Positions 18,048 to 26,074 of a stretch of 64,000 nucleotides of DNA are shown here, piece by piece. Location: positions 20,825-84,824 of the forward strand of contig JAKLFE010000013.1 in NCBI GenBank assembly GCA_022711355.1, read 5' to 3'. Origin of the DNA: Spirochaetota bacterium (GTDB lineage: Bacteria; Spirochaetota; Spirochaetia; Treponematales; Rectinemataceae). Under the pieces are notes generated by a model that had not been told where the DNA came from, searched no databases, and saw nothing but the letters and a program-made list of their open reading frames with translations. The position numbers were made by a program, and so were the translations under genes. Within the stretch, counting starts at the first letter, position 1. Every line of letters starts with the position of its first letter.

Positions 18048-19142
18048 TCAATCCTCCGGCAGGACCCGGACGAGCCGCGGCTCGAAATGGAGGGAGACGG
18101 GGCTGCCCTCGGGCCAGATCCGCTTGCTCGTGGGATCGTCGATCTGCACGAGGATGTCCCCGAACTCGGTGGCGACGAAGCTCTCCACGCTCGAGCCCAG
18201 GTAGATGTTGGCGGCGACCTTGCCCTCGAGGAGGCCCGTGCCGGGCTCTCCCAGCCTGAGGGACTCGGGCCTGGCCATGACGGCCGCCTTGCTCCCCGCC
18301 GCCATGCCCGCGACGCCCAGGGGCACGGTGAAGCGCTTGCTCTTCAGGGCGCAGGCGTAGCCCGAGCCCTCGGCGCCCAGGATCTCCACGGGGAAGAAGG
18401 CCACCTTGCCCACGAAGCCCGCGACGAACTTGGACTGGGGGTTCTCGTAGATGTCCGAGGCGGTGCCGATCTGCTTGATCAGCCCGTCCCGCATGACGAT
18501 GACCCGGTCCGAGAGGCTCATGGCCTCGGTCCGGTCGTGGGTGACGTAGACCGCGGTGATCCCCAGGGCCTTCTGGATGCGGCGGATCTCGACCCGCATC
18601 TGCTCGCGCAGGAGGGCGTCGAGGTTGGAGAGGGGCTCGTCCAGGAGGAGGACTGAGGGCTCGACGATGAGGCTGCGGGCGAGGGCGACGCGCTGTTGCT
18701 GGCCGCCGGAGAGCCGCCCCGGCGAGCGCGAGGCCAGGGCCTCCAGGCCGACGAGCTTCAGCGTCTCGCCCACCTTGGCGGCGATCGCGGCCTTGGGCAT
18801 CTTCCTGATCCGGAGGCCGTAGGCCACGTTGTCGAAGACGTTCATATGGGGGAACAGGCCGTAGCTCTGGAAGACCGTGGCCTTGTCCCGGGCGTGGGCC
18901 GGTAGGTAGGTCACGTCGTCGTCGCCGATGTGGATCTTGCCCTGGGTGGGGAGCTCGAAGCCGGCGATCATCCGGAGCGTGGTGGTCTTGCCGCAGCCCG
19001 ATGGCCCCAGGAGGGTGACGAGCTCGCTGGGCTCGATGGTGAAGGACACGTCGTCGACGGCGGTGACGGTCTTGCCCCCCGAGGGATCCTTGAAGCGCTT
19101 GGTCACGCGGTCGACGCGTATGGAGACGGATTTCTTTTCCAT
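18048..19142 (-). CDS. ABC transporter ATP-binding protein, FbpC/PotA type
   Basis: 364 residues. Walker A GPSGCGKTT, Q-loop within ATVFQSYGLFPHMN, signature LSGGQQQRVALARSL, Walker B VLLLDEPLSNLD and the switch His in YVTHDRTEA are all present. A C-terminal TOBE-like domain (after ~residue 240) is usual for FbpC/PotA/CysA-type ATPases. The ATG lies 2 nt after the permease stop (TGA-GC-ATG), so the two are translationally coupled. It powers the Fbp-type importer. Confidence 0.93.
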   Translation of the reverse strand: MEKKSVSIRVDRVTKRFKDPSGGKTVTAVDDVSFTIEPSELVTLLGPSGCGKTTTLRMIAGFELPTQGKIHIGDDDVTYLPAHARDKATVFQSYGLFPHMNVFDNVAYGLRIRKMPKAAIAAKVGETLKLVGLEALASRSPGRLSGGQQQRVALARSLIVEPSVLLLDEPLSNLDALLREQMRVEIRRIQKALGITAVYVTHDRTEAMSLSDRVIVMRDGLIKQIGTASDIYENPQSKFVAGFVGKVAFFPVEILGAEGSGYACALKSKRFTVPLGVAGMAAGSKAAVMARPESLRLGEPGTGLLEGKVAANIYLGSSVESFVATEFGDILVQIDDPTSKRIWPEGSPVSLHFEPRLVRVLPED

Positions 19143-19144
19143 GC

Positions 19145-21352
19145 TCAGGCCTCCTGGGTGCCGCTCTTCTCGAGCATGACGCTCTGCTTGAAGAGGAGGC
19201 GGATGACGCCGAAAGCGGCGAGGACGATGGCGATGAGGGTGACGGAGGTGACGCTCGCCAAGCCGAACTTGACGTTCTCCGAGTAGTTGTAGACGAGGAC
19301 GGTCATGTGGTACCAGTTGGGCGACACCAGGAAGATGATGGTGCTCACCGCGGTCATGGCCCGGACGAAGGTGAAGGACATGGTGGACACGAAGGCCGGC
19401 CGGATGAGGGGCAGGGTGATCGTCCTGAAGACGGCGGAGGGCCCGGCGCCGAGGTCGGCCGCCGCCTCCTCGATGGCGGGATCCACCTGCCTCAGGGTGG
19501 AGGAGCCGTTCTCCAGGCCGAAGGGCATCTCCCGGATCACGTAGGCGACGACGAGTATGGCTCCCGTGCCCACGAGGACGATGGGCGCCTTGTTGAAGGC
19601 CAGGACGAAGCTGATGCCGACGAGGGTGCCGGGTATGGCGAAGGGCGCGAGGATGAGGAACTCGAGGAGCCGCTTCCCGGGGAAGCGCTTCCGCACGAGG
19701 ATGTACGCCGCCGTCATGCCGAGGAAGCCCGCGATGGGGGCGGAGATCGCCGCGAGGGTCGTGGTGTCCAGCATCGACTTCCCGCCGCGCCGGAAGGCCT
19801 CGCCGAAGTTCTCCAGCGTGAAGCTGTAGTCGATGCCCCAGTTGCGCACGAAGCAGCCGGCCACGATGGTCAGGTACATGCCGACGATGAAGCCGAGGAA
19901 CAGGACTATGAAGCCCGCCAGGGCGGCCTTCACCGGCGGGCTCGTGAGGTCGTAGAGCCTCGTGGAGGGCTTGCCGGTCACCGTGACGTAGGACCTGCGG
20001 GTGATCCAGTAGCGCTGCACGAGGAAGGCCACTATGGTCGGGAGGAGGAGGACCAGGGCGTAGACGGTGCCGTGGTCGACGCGGCTCATGCCCACCACCT
20101 CGAGGTAGGCCTCGACCGAGAGGACCTTGAAGCCGCCGGCCAGGAGGAGGGGATTGGCGAAGTCCGCGATGGCGGTGGTGAACACGAGGAGCCAGGCCGA
20201 GAGGATCCCCGGCAGGGAGAGGGGGAGGGTGACCTTGAGGAAGGTCTTGAGCTTCCCCGCCCGCAGGTCCATGGAGGCCTCCTCGGTGGTGGCGTCGATG
20301 GCCTGGAGCACCCCCTCGATGGACGAGAAGGCGATCGTGAACATGGTGAGGGTCTGGATGGCCACGAGGCCCCCGAGCCCGTAGATGGGCCCCGATCCGA
20401 TGCCGAGGAGCTTCTTGGTGATGAAGCCGTTGTTGCCGAACAGGAGGATCAGCGAGAGGGTCAGGGAGAAGGGCGGCGAGATGATGGGCAGGGTGGCCAG
20501 GGCCTTGATGACCCTCCTGCGGCGGGGGGAGATGGCCGTCCTGGTGGTGTAGAAGGCGAAGACGTAGCCGATCAGCGTCGAGACGCTGGCGGTGACCAGG
20601 CCGAGGAGGCAGGAGTTGCGGAGGGCGGTCCAGATCTTGGGCTGGGCCAGGATCTTCCTCCAGAGGTCGAGGCCGATCCGGCCCTCCTGCATGACGCTCA
20701 GCTTGAAGGCCTCGTACAGGGGGTAGACCACGAAGGCGCCGACGATGACGAAGAGGACGAGGATGGCGTAGCCGACGATGGGCTCGCGCGAGAAGAGGGC
20801 GGCCCCGAGCACCGCCAGGACGGCGAAGGCGAGGATGAGGGCGAAGGCCAGGAGGAGCTTGTCGAAGCTCCGTGCCTCGTTCTCGTCGCCCATGAAGACG
20901 GCGGTGCCGGTCACGTTGGAGTCCGCGTCCATGAGGGGCACGTAGACCGGGTAGATCCTCCGCCCGCCCACGAGGTAGGAGGTCTTGGAGAAGAACTTCT
21001 CCTGGTAGGCCACGCTCTCCATGGCCGCGGCGTAGTCCGCCGAGGCGGAGAGCTGGGCCAGGAGCTCCTCGTCCTCGGGCCCCGTCGAGGCCAGGACCGG
21101 ATTCCCCTGGGGATCCCCGGCGAGGTAGAGGATCTTGAGGCCCTTGTCCGTGGCGCTCACCCGCTCCTTCCAGGCGGAGAAGGCCTCGGGGTCCCCGGGG
21201 ATGGACTCCGCCAGGGAGGCGATGTGCTTGGTCTGGCTCGATCGTATGTAGCCGTGGAAGGTGTCGGAGATGCTTACGAACATCCAGGACACGAAGGCCA
21301 GGACGAGGGCCGATACGAGGCCGAATATAAGGAGCTTCCGGGGCGTGAACAT
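19145..21352 (-). CDS. FbpB-type double ABC permease with extra N-terminal extracytoplasmic region
   Basis: 735 residues from the ATG at 21352, preceded by GAGGAG. The C-terminal ~530 residues are a tandem permease with two EAA-type loops (TTEEASMDLRAGKLKTF and AIEEAAADLGAGPSAVF), as in FbpB. Ahead of it, residues ~1-190 hold a first TM, a ~140-residue extracytoplasmic segment (SDTFHGYIRSSQTKHIAS through YLVGGRRIYPVYVPLMDADS) and another TM pair. That segment resembles the periplasmic domain of Cache-type sensors. FbpB proteins normally lack it. Leads the operon with the ATPase. Confidence 0.9.
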   Translation of the reverse strand: MFTPRKLLIFGLVSALVLAFVSWMFVSISDTFHGYIRSSQTKHIASLAESIPGDPEAFSAWKERVSATDKGLKILYLAGDPQGNPVLASTGPEDEELLAQLSASADYAAAMESVAYQEKFFSKTSYLVGGRRIYPVYVPLMDADSNVTGTAVFMGDENEARSFDKLLLAFALILAFAVLAVLGAALFSREPIVGYAILVLFVIVGAFVVYPLYEAFKLSVMQEGRIGLDLWRKILAQPKIWTALRNSCLLGLVTASVSTLIGYVFAFYTTRTAISPRRRRVIKALATLPIISPPFSLTLSLILLFGNNGFITKKLLGIGSGPIYGLGGLVAIQTLTMFTIAFSSIEGVLQAIDATTEEASMDLRAGKLKTFLKVTLPLSLPGILSAWLLVFTTAIADFANPLLLAGGFKVLSVEAYLEVVGMSRVDHGTVYALVLLLPTIVAFLVQRYWITRRSYVTVTGKPSTRLYDLTSPPVKAALAGFIVLFLGFIVGMYLTIVAGCFVRNWGIDYSFTLENFGEAFRRGGKSMLDTTTLAAISAPIAGFLGMTAAYILVRKRFPGKRLLEFLILAPFAIPGTLVGISFVLAFNKAPIVLVGTGAILVVAYVIREMPFGLENGSSTLRQVDPAIEEAAADLGAGPSAVFRTITLPLIRPAFVSTMSFTFVRAMTAVSTIIFLVSPNWYHMTVLVYNYSENVKFGLASVTSVTLIAIVLAAFGVIRLLFKQSVMLEKSGTQEA

Positions 21353-21372
21353 GGCTACTCCTCGATGGGATC

Positions 21373-21408
21373 GGCCCCGCATCTCGCCGCGGGGCCGGCT
21401 TTACTATA
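21373..21408 (-). promoter_or_regulatory. Candidate promoter -10 and 5'-leader hairpin of the Fbp permease operon
   Basis: On the minus strand TATAGT (21403-21408) is a good -10. Just downstream GGCCCCGC (21373-21380) pairs with GCGGGGCC (21389-21396), then a GAGGAG ribosome site precedes the ATG. The hairpin could instead end transcription from gmhA upstream; no U-run follows it. No clear -35 was identified. Confidence 0.45.
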
Positions 21409-21467
21409 CGACGGATCCGGGAAACTGGGTAGCCCGGAGCCGCGGGCGGCCGGGGCCGGAGCCCCGC

Positions 21468-22061
21468 CTATTCGCCCCGGTAGAGCTCGGGGAAGAGGCT
21501 GCGCTCCACCATCTGGACCAGGAGGTGGATCACCATGGCGTGGAGCTCCTGGACGTGGTCGGAGTAGGGGCCCGCCGGGGTCGCGATGGCGAGGTCGGCG
21601 AGCCCGGCCAGGGCGCAGCCCCGCCGGCCCGTGAGCGCGACCGTCCGCATGCCCCGCGCCCGCGCGGCCCTCGCGGCGGCCAGCACGTTCGCGCTCTCGC
21701 CGCTCGTGCTGATGGCCAGGAGGAGGCCCCCCTCGCGGCCATGGGCCTCGACGAAGCGCGAGAAGACCGAGTCCCAGCCGAAGTCGTTGGCGCAGCAGGA
21801 GAGGTGGGAGGCGTCGGACGCGGCGAGGGCGGGGAGGGGCCGACGGTCCCTGCGGTAGCGCCCCGAGCACTCCTCCGCGAAGTGCATGGCGTCGCAGAGC
21901 GAGCCCCCGTTGCCGCAGGAGAGGACCGTCCCGCCGGCCGAGAAGGTATCGGCCATCAGCCTTCCGGCCTCCGCGATCAGCTCCAGGGTCCCGCGGTCGG
22001 AGAGGAGGGCCTCGAGCGCCCCTTTGGCCTCCGCGAGCCCGCGTTCGACGATATCGACCAC
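21468..22061 (-). CDS. gmhA: Phosphoheptose isomerase (D-sedoheptulose 7-phosphate isomerase)
   Basis: 197 residues, the normal GmhA length. SIS-domain landmarks: LSCGNGGSLCDAMHFAEECSG for phosphate binding, ISTSGESANVLAA, LTGRRGC and the C-terminal helix with DHVQELHAMVIHLLVQMVE carrying the metal-site Glu/His. It converts sedoheptulose 7-phosphate to heptose 7-phosphate, the first step to ADP- or GDP-heptose for envelope sugars. No other heptose genes lie in the window. Confidence 0.92.
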   Translation of the reverse strand: MVDIVERGLAEAKGALEALLSDRGTLELIAEAGRLMADTFSAGGTVLSCGNGGSLCDAMHFAEECSGRYRRDRRPLPALAASDASHLSCCANDFGWDSVFSRFVEAHGREGGLLLAISTSGESANVLAAARAARARGMRTVALTGRRGCALAGLADLAIATPAGPYSDHVQELHAMVIHLLVQMVERSLFPELYRGE

Positions 22062-22173
22062 GATAGCACCTCGCTCCCGCCCATGGTAGCGGCCCGAGGT
22101 GCCTCGCGCAAGCGCCGGCGCGGGCCGCGCGGGGCCCCGCGCCCCGCCTACGGGCCCGGAAGCGAGGCCTCGG

Positions 22174-22476
22174 CTATCGCCGCCGCTCCCGCTCCTCCGG
22201 GCCGACGTAGAGGTAGACCATGAGGTCGAAGAGCTCCCGCAGCCCGTCGCCCCATCCGAGCATCGAGCCGCTCAGGACCCAGGACTCGAGCCCGGAGACC
22301 GAGCGCCGGAGGAGGGCCAGGCGCTCGGCGGGCCGGCGTTTCCGCGTGTAGGGGGGATCCGTCGGCTGCCAGTAGAAATCGTCGGAGTCGAACCAGGGCC
22401 AGCCCCGCCGCTGGGCGAGGAGCCTGCCCAAGGTCGAGGTTCCGGAACCGCAGGGCCCCAGGAGATGGATCTTCAC
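22174..22476 (-). CDS. P-loop nucleoside/shikimate-kinase-like protein, C-terminally short
   Basis: 100 residues from GTG at 22476, with GGAGGAG upstream. N-terminus KIHLLGPCGSGTSTLGRLLA is a P-loop, and WFDSDDFYWQPTDPPY with ERLALLRRSVSGLESWVLSGS matches the small kinase family often annotated as adenylate-kinase-like or topology-modulation proteins. Those proteins are usually about 170-190 residues; this one stops shortly after YLYVGPEERERR, before the lid and C-terminal half. No other frame continues the match downstream, so it is probably a truncated, non-functional or reduced version. Confidence 0.6.
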   Translation of the reverse strand: MKIHLLGPCGSGTSTLGRLLAQRRGWPWFDSDDFYWQPTDPPYTRKRRPAERLALLRRSVSGLESWVLSGSMLGWGDGLRELFDLMVYLYVGPEERERRR

Positions 22477-22497
22477 GGCGGCTCCTCCGAAGGTCCC

Positions 22498-23097
22498 TCA
22501 GTTCGTCTTGAAGTAGGCGTAGAAGAGCTCGTTCACCACCGTCTCGACCTGCTTCGCGCTCTCCACGACGGAATCGAGGAGGTTCTCCCGCTCGAGGCAG
22601 TTGCTGCTCTCGCCGTAGAGGTTGATGGAGCTGTAGATGATCTGGAGGGGGTTGCGGATGTGGTGGTACAGCTCGTGGATGAAGGATTGCTTGACGGCCT
22701 CGAAGTCGCGGTCCCCCACGAGGTTGCGGACCGTGACCGCCACCGGCTGCTTGCGGAGCTGGGCGATCTCCTCGACGATCCGGGCGTAGGTGACGCAGGC
22801 GACGTACTCGCCCGCGGCGTCGAAGACCGGCAGGACGGAGCACTTCTCCGCCTCCATGGCCTCGATCGCCCGTTCGACGTCGTCGTCGAGGTAGATGGCC
22901 GGCTTGGGCCGGACGCAGTCGACCACCAGCTGGTGGCCGAGGAGGAGGACGTCCGCGGGCGTGACGATCCCGTAGAAGCGGAGCTCGTCCATGACGACGA
23001 GGTAGCCGCGCTCGACCAGCTCCTCCTCGACCGATCCGACGCCCGCGAAGGGCGCGACGACGTAGCCGTCAGTTCGGAGACACATCCTCACCAGCAT
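22498..23097 (-). CDS. CBS-pair protein with histidine-kinase phosphoacceptor helix, no ATPase domain
   Basis: 199 residues. Residues ~1-115 read as two CBS motifs (RGYLVVMDELRFYGIVTPADVL; CSVLPVFDAAGEYVACVTYARIVEEI). From ~130 on is a HisKA-like helix, FIHELYHHIRNPLQIIYSS, with the H-box and following Pro. The expected HATPase_c domain is absent: the protein ends after NELFYAYFKTN. The ATG at 23097 follows GGGGAG and overlaps the upstream gene by 29 nt. It may be a phosphoacceptor, a dominant partner of another kinase, or an adenylate-sensing scaffold. Confidence 0.75.
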   Translation of the reverse strand: MLVRMCLRTDGYVVAPFAGVGSVEEELVERGYLVVMDELRFYGIVTPADVLLLGHQLVVDCVRPKPAIYLDDDVERAIEAMEAEKCSVLPVFDAAGEYVACVTYARIVEEIAQLRKQPVAVTVRNLVGDRDFEAVKQSFIHELYHHIRNPLQIIYSSINLYGESSNCLERENLLDSVVESAKQVETVVNELFYAYFKTN

Positions 23098-23443
23098 GCA
23101 GCTCCCCTTTTATATTTCTCTGGAATATGTGGACGTCGAAGTTGACCTTGATCGACTCGCCTCTCGCGACGTAGGGGAAGACGTATTCCGACAGTATGTC
23201 CAGGACCTGCTCCTTGCGGAGCTTGGTGAGGAGGCTCTTGCTGATGATGATCGCCTCGACGTTCCGCTCGCCCTCCACCTCGATCATCTCGAAGGAGTCC
23301 GGGGAGATGAGCTGGAAGGAGTGCAGGACCCCCATCTTGCCCTGGGGGACCTTCTTGCCGAGGACGAGGATGTCGGTCACCGGCGGGAGCTTGATCGCCT
23401 CGAAGTCGAGGTCGACCACGAAGGAGGTCTCGGATATCTGCAT
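23069..23443 (-). CDS. Uncharacterised protein coupled to the CBS/HisKA gene
   Basis: 124 residues, family not recognised. Starts MQISETSFVVDLDFEAIKLP and contains TDILVLGKKVPQGKMGVLHSF, SFEMIEVEGERNVEAIIISK and FPYVARGESIKVNFDVHIF, a mixed alpha/beta pattern without TM or signal. Its 3' end overlaps the CBS/HisKA gene by 29 nt in another frame, arguing for co-translation and physical partnership. Divergent from the 7TM-PAS-LuxR gene. Confidence 0.7.
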   Translation of the reverse strand: MQISETSFVVDLDFEAIKLPPVTDILVLGKKVPQGKMGVLHSFQLISPDSFEMIEVEGERNVEAIIISKSLLTKLRKEQVLDILSEYVFPYVARGESIKVNFDVHIFQRNIKGELHAGEDVSPN

Positions 23444-23670
23444 GCGAATCCCTCGATATCGCCGGATGCTACCTCGATTCCGGGCCTAGATCAAGCTAAT
23501 TGTTGTTAATGCCGGGCGAGTTGGGCGAAACAGCGGCCCCGCGGGCTGGTAAATCGGTTTTCCTCCCGGCTCGGCCGGCGCCGCCTGCCTCGCATAACGT
23601 CGTTTTTTCACTGAGGGCGGCTCGCCGGGCGCTGGAAATGGGGTATACTTGCCCTTGGAAGAAGCGGCTC

Positions 23671-24921
23671 GTGGAATTCACCTACCGACTGATCGACAGC
23701 CTCCTGCTCTCCGCGGTGGCCCTCGCCCTCGGCGCCTATGCCCTCAGGCAGGACCCGAGGAGCGGGCTGAACCGGCTCCTCCTCCTCATCTGCCTCTGCT
23801 TCGTCGTCAGGAACACGACCGCCCTCCTCGCCTTCGCCGCCCTCAAGGAGCGCGAGGAGATCGTCGCCCTGTTCAAGGCCAACTTCCTCTTCCACGCCAT
23901 TATCTTCTCGATGAACCTCCACTTCTTCCTCCTCCTGCGCGGGAAGAAGGGACCGCCTGCCTGGGCCCTCGCCCTCGTCTACCTCCCCATGCTCGCCCTG
24001 AGCCTCGCCGCCATCCTCGACCACGAGCGCTTCGTCCGCTTCGCGTTTCGGGACGGCGAGTGGCGGATCGCGCTGCCGCCGCGGGCGGGCCGGGCCTGGT
24101 TCCGCGCCTACACCTGGACTACGCTGCTGTACCTGACCGCGACGATGCTCGCCGCGCTGCGCTCGCTCCTGCGGGCCGCCACGAGGCGCGAGCGCCGGCA
24201 GGCCTTGATTCTCATCTGCGGCTTCTCGGCCTACTTCGCCTCGCAGGCGGCCCTGCCCCTCCTGCGGAGGGCAACCGCCCCGAGCCTCCTCGTCTATCCC
24301 CTCTTCGCCTACATCCTCAGCCTCTGCTACGCGACGCTGCGCTACCGCTTCCTCGCCCCCCGGCCCTCGCCGATGACCGAGGAGCTCATCGCCCACATCG
24401 GCGACGCGGTCTTCCTCCTCGATCGGGACTTCGCCGTCGCCCACGCGAACCCGGCCGCCGAGCGGATCCTGGCCGCGCCGTCGGGAACCGTGGAGGGCCG
24501 GCCCTTCCCCTCCCTGGCCAGGGAGGGCGGGAAGGTCGCCGAGGTCCTCGCGAGCTTCCAGGCCGGGCCCGAGCTCTCGCTCGGCCTCCGGCTGGCCTTC
24601 GCCCGGGGCGAGGACGAGGCGGCGGCCGCCTGCTACCTTTCGAAGGTGAAGGACCGCTTCGCGGACCTCGTGGGGATACTCGTCATCGCGAGGGAGCTGC
24701 CGGGGCGGAAGGAATTCCAGGGCCTCTACCGGATCACGGGCAGGGAGCTGGAGGTCGTCGACCGGATCCTCGCGGGCGAGACGAACCAGTCGATCGGAGC
24801 TTCCCTCGGCATCTCGGAGCGGACCGTGGAGGCCCACTGCCTCCACGTCTACGCCAAGCTCGACGTCAAGAACAAGGCCGAGCTCGTGAGGCTCTGCGCC
24901 AAGTTCGACCTCCTGCCCTGA
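23671..24921 (+). CDS. Membrane 7TM sensor with PAS-like domain and LuxR-type DNA-binding domain
   Basis: 416 residues from GTG at 23671, with GGAAGAAG upstream and TATACT at 23644-23649. About seven hydrophobic helices (residues ~5-225) match the histidine-kinase N-terminal 7TM region. A PAS-like segment follows (AHIGDAVFLLDRDFAVAHANPAAERIL), then a C-terminal LuxR HTH (TGRELEVVDRILAGETNQSI; ISERTVEAHCLHVYAKLDVKNKAELV). It is a one-component, membrane-anchored regulator, a layout frequent in spirochaetes. Being divergent from the CBS/HisKA pair, it may control them. Confidence 0.87.
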   Translation: MEFTYRLIDSLLLSAVALALGAYALRQDPRSGLNRLLLLICLCFVVRNTTALLAFAALKEREEIVALFKANFLFHAIIFSMNLHFFLLLRGKKGPPAWALALVYLPMLALSLAAILDHERFVRFAFRDGEWRIALPPRAGRAWFRAYTWTTLLYLTATMLAALRSLLRAATRRERRQALILICGFSAYFASQAALPLLRRATAPSLLVYPLFAYILSLCYATLRYRFLAPRPSPMTEELIAHIGDAVFLLDRDFAVAHANPAAERILAAPSGTVEGRPFPSLAREGGKVAEVLASFQAGPELSLGLRLAFARGEDEAAAACYLSKVKDRFADLVGILVIARELPGRKEFQGLYRITGRELEVVDRILAGETNQSIGASLGISERTVEAHCLHVYAKLDVKNKAELVRLCAKFDLLP

Positions 24922-24929
24922 GGCCGGGC

Positions 24930-24960
24930 GCGGGGCCCCGTCGCCGGGGCGCGCCCCGGC
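24930..24960. terminator. GC-rich palindromes between convergent genes
   Basis: CGGGGCCCCG (24930-24939) and an 18-nt perfect palindrome, GCCGGGGCGCGCCCCGGC (24943-24960), fill the 39-nt space between the LuxR-type gene and the convergent hemerythrin gene. There is no U-run, so termination is a reasonable but unproven role. Confidence 0.4.
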
Positions 24961-25377
24961 TCAGGCGAGCGGGCCGAGGTCCTTGTCGCCCAGGAGCTGC
25001 CGGTACTGCATGTCCTCCTTGCGTATGTGGTTCCTGACCCAGTCGGTGAGGAAGGTGAGGACATCGACGCTGATGCCCAGCTCCTTGCGCTCGATCTTGC
25101 CTGCGAGCTCGGCCACGCTCCGCAGGAGCTCGGCGTGCTGGCGGGCGTGCTCCTCGCGCCGCTCGTAGCCGTAGAGCTCGAAGGCCTTCTCCTCGGTCGC
25201 GAAGTGGTACTTGGTGTAGGAGCCGAGCTCCGAGAAGATGTGCTCCAGCACGGAGCTCCCCTTGCCGCCCCGCATCGCCTCGTGCAGCTCGTTGACCAGG
25301 GCGATCAGCCTCCGGTGCTGCGCGTCGATCGTCGGGTTGCCGGTCTCGAGGCTCGCGTCCCAATCCATGAATGCCAT
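24961..25377 (-). CDS. Bacteriohemerythrin
   Basis: 138 residues from the ATG at 25377, which follows GAGGAGGG. Four-helix oxygen-binding fold with diiron ligands in order: WDASLETGNPTIDAQHRRLI (His), YHFATEEKAFE (His, Glu), EEHARQHAELL (His, His) and VRNHIRKEDMQYRQ (His, Asp). It stores or senses oxygen, or delivers it, and is common in microaerophilic and anaerobic bacteria. No membrane or signalling domain is fused. Confidence 0.95.
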   Translation of the reverse strand: MAFMDWDASLETGNPTIDAQHRRLIALVNELHEAMRGGKGSSVLEHIFSELGSYTKYHFATEEKAFELYGYERREEHARQHAELLRSVAELAGKIERKELGISVDVLTFLTDWVRNHIRKEDMQYRQLLGDKDLGPLA

Positions 25378-25478
25378 GCGTCCCTCCTCGCTGCGGCCGG
25401 ATGATATTACTGATTCGCTATATTCGCAATGCCCATATGGGGAAGCGGCCTCGACGCGGGTACGGGGTCCCGAGGAGC

Positions 25479-25709
25479 CTAGCGGCCCGGCCCGCCGCCC
25501 TCGATGGCCCGGTCGATCTTCCTGCTCTCGGCCTCGAGGAGGCGGAGCTGGGCCTGGGCCTTCTGGAGCTCGAGCTCGGCGATCTCCTTGCGGCAGGCGA
25601 GCTCGGCCATGCGGTTCCGCTCGCGCTTGCCCAGGTAGATGAAGCCGAAGATTATCGTCGGCAGGGCGACGAAGATGCTGAGCAGGGCCACGACGCCCTC
25701 GGCATCCAT
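25479..25709 (-). CDS. Small membrane protein with C-terminal coiled coil
   Basis: 76 residues: one TM helix (GVVALLSIFVALPTIIFGF) followed by a basic patch YLGKRERNR and a charged helix (ELACRKEIAELELQKAQAQL) likely to form a coiled coil. No family assigned. It lies 12 nt after the next upstream small membrane gene and is probably co-expressed with it. Confidence 0.6.
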   Translation of the reverse strand: MDAEGVVALLSIFVALPTIIFGFIYLGKRERNRMAELACRKEIAELELQKAQAQLRLLEAESRKIDRAIEGGGPGR

Positions 25710-25721
25710 GCGCGGCCCCCT

Positions 25722-25961
25722 TCAGCCCAGCGCCGCGAAGACGGCGACGCCCCGGCTCCCCGCGACGAGGAGGAGGATCCCGAGGAGTACGGGTACCGCG
25801 ACGTAGCTGGCGAAGTGCCAGATCGCCCCGGCCTTGGCCCCCCAGCGGGCCTTCATGGCCTCGAGCTTCCTGAAGAGGGAAGGCTTCGCGAACCACATGA
25901 TCCCGGAGAAGAGCCCGTATCCGAGGATGGCCAGCCCGATCCCGAAGGTGATCCAGTTCAT
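25722..25961 (-). CDS. Small membrane protein with two TM helices
   Basis: 79 residues: TM1 WITFGIGLAILGYGLFSGI, a cytoplasmic basic loop (KPSLFRKLEAMKARWGAKAG) and TM2 FASYVAVPVLLGILLLVAG. Resembles small hypothetical membrane proteins; no function can be assigned. Probably forms an operon with the coiled-coil membrane protein. Confidence 0.6.
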   Translation of the reverse strand: MNWITFGIGLAILGYGLFSGIMWFAKPSLFRKLEAMKARWGAKAGAIWHFASYVAVPVLLGILLLVAGSRGVAVFAALG

Positions 25962-26074
25962 CCAGCTGCTCCGTAGCGAAAGATCGACGGGCCCGGGCCC
26001 GCCGGCGATGCCGCGCCGAGAGCATACACTCTTTCCCCGAGGCGAGGAAGGGCTCCGACTGGGCGGAGGCGCTC

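Noticed and set aside
19307..21634. 775-codon open frame antisense to the Fbp permease
   Set aside because: Mirror of a well-supported permease gene; Glu/Gly/Asp-rich, with no recognisable domain.
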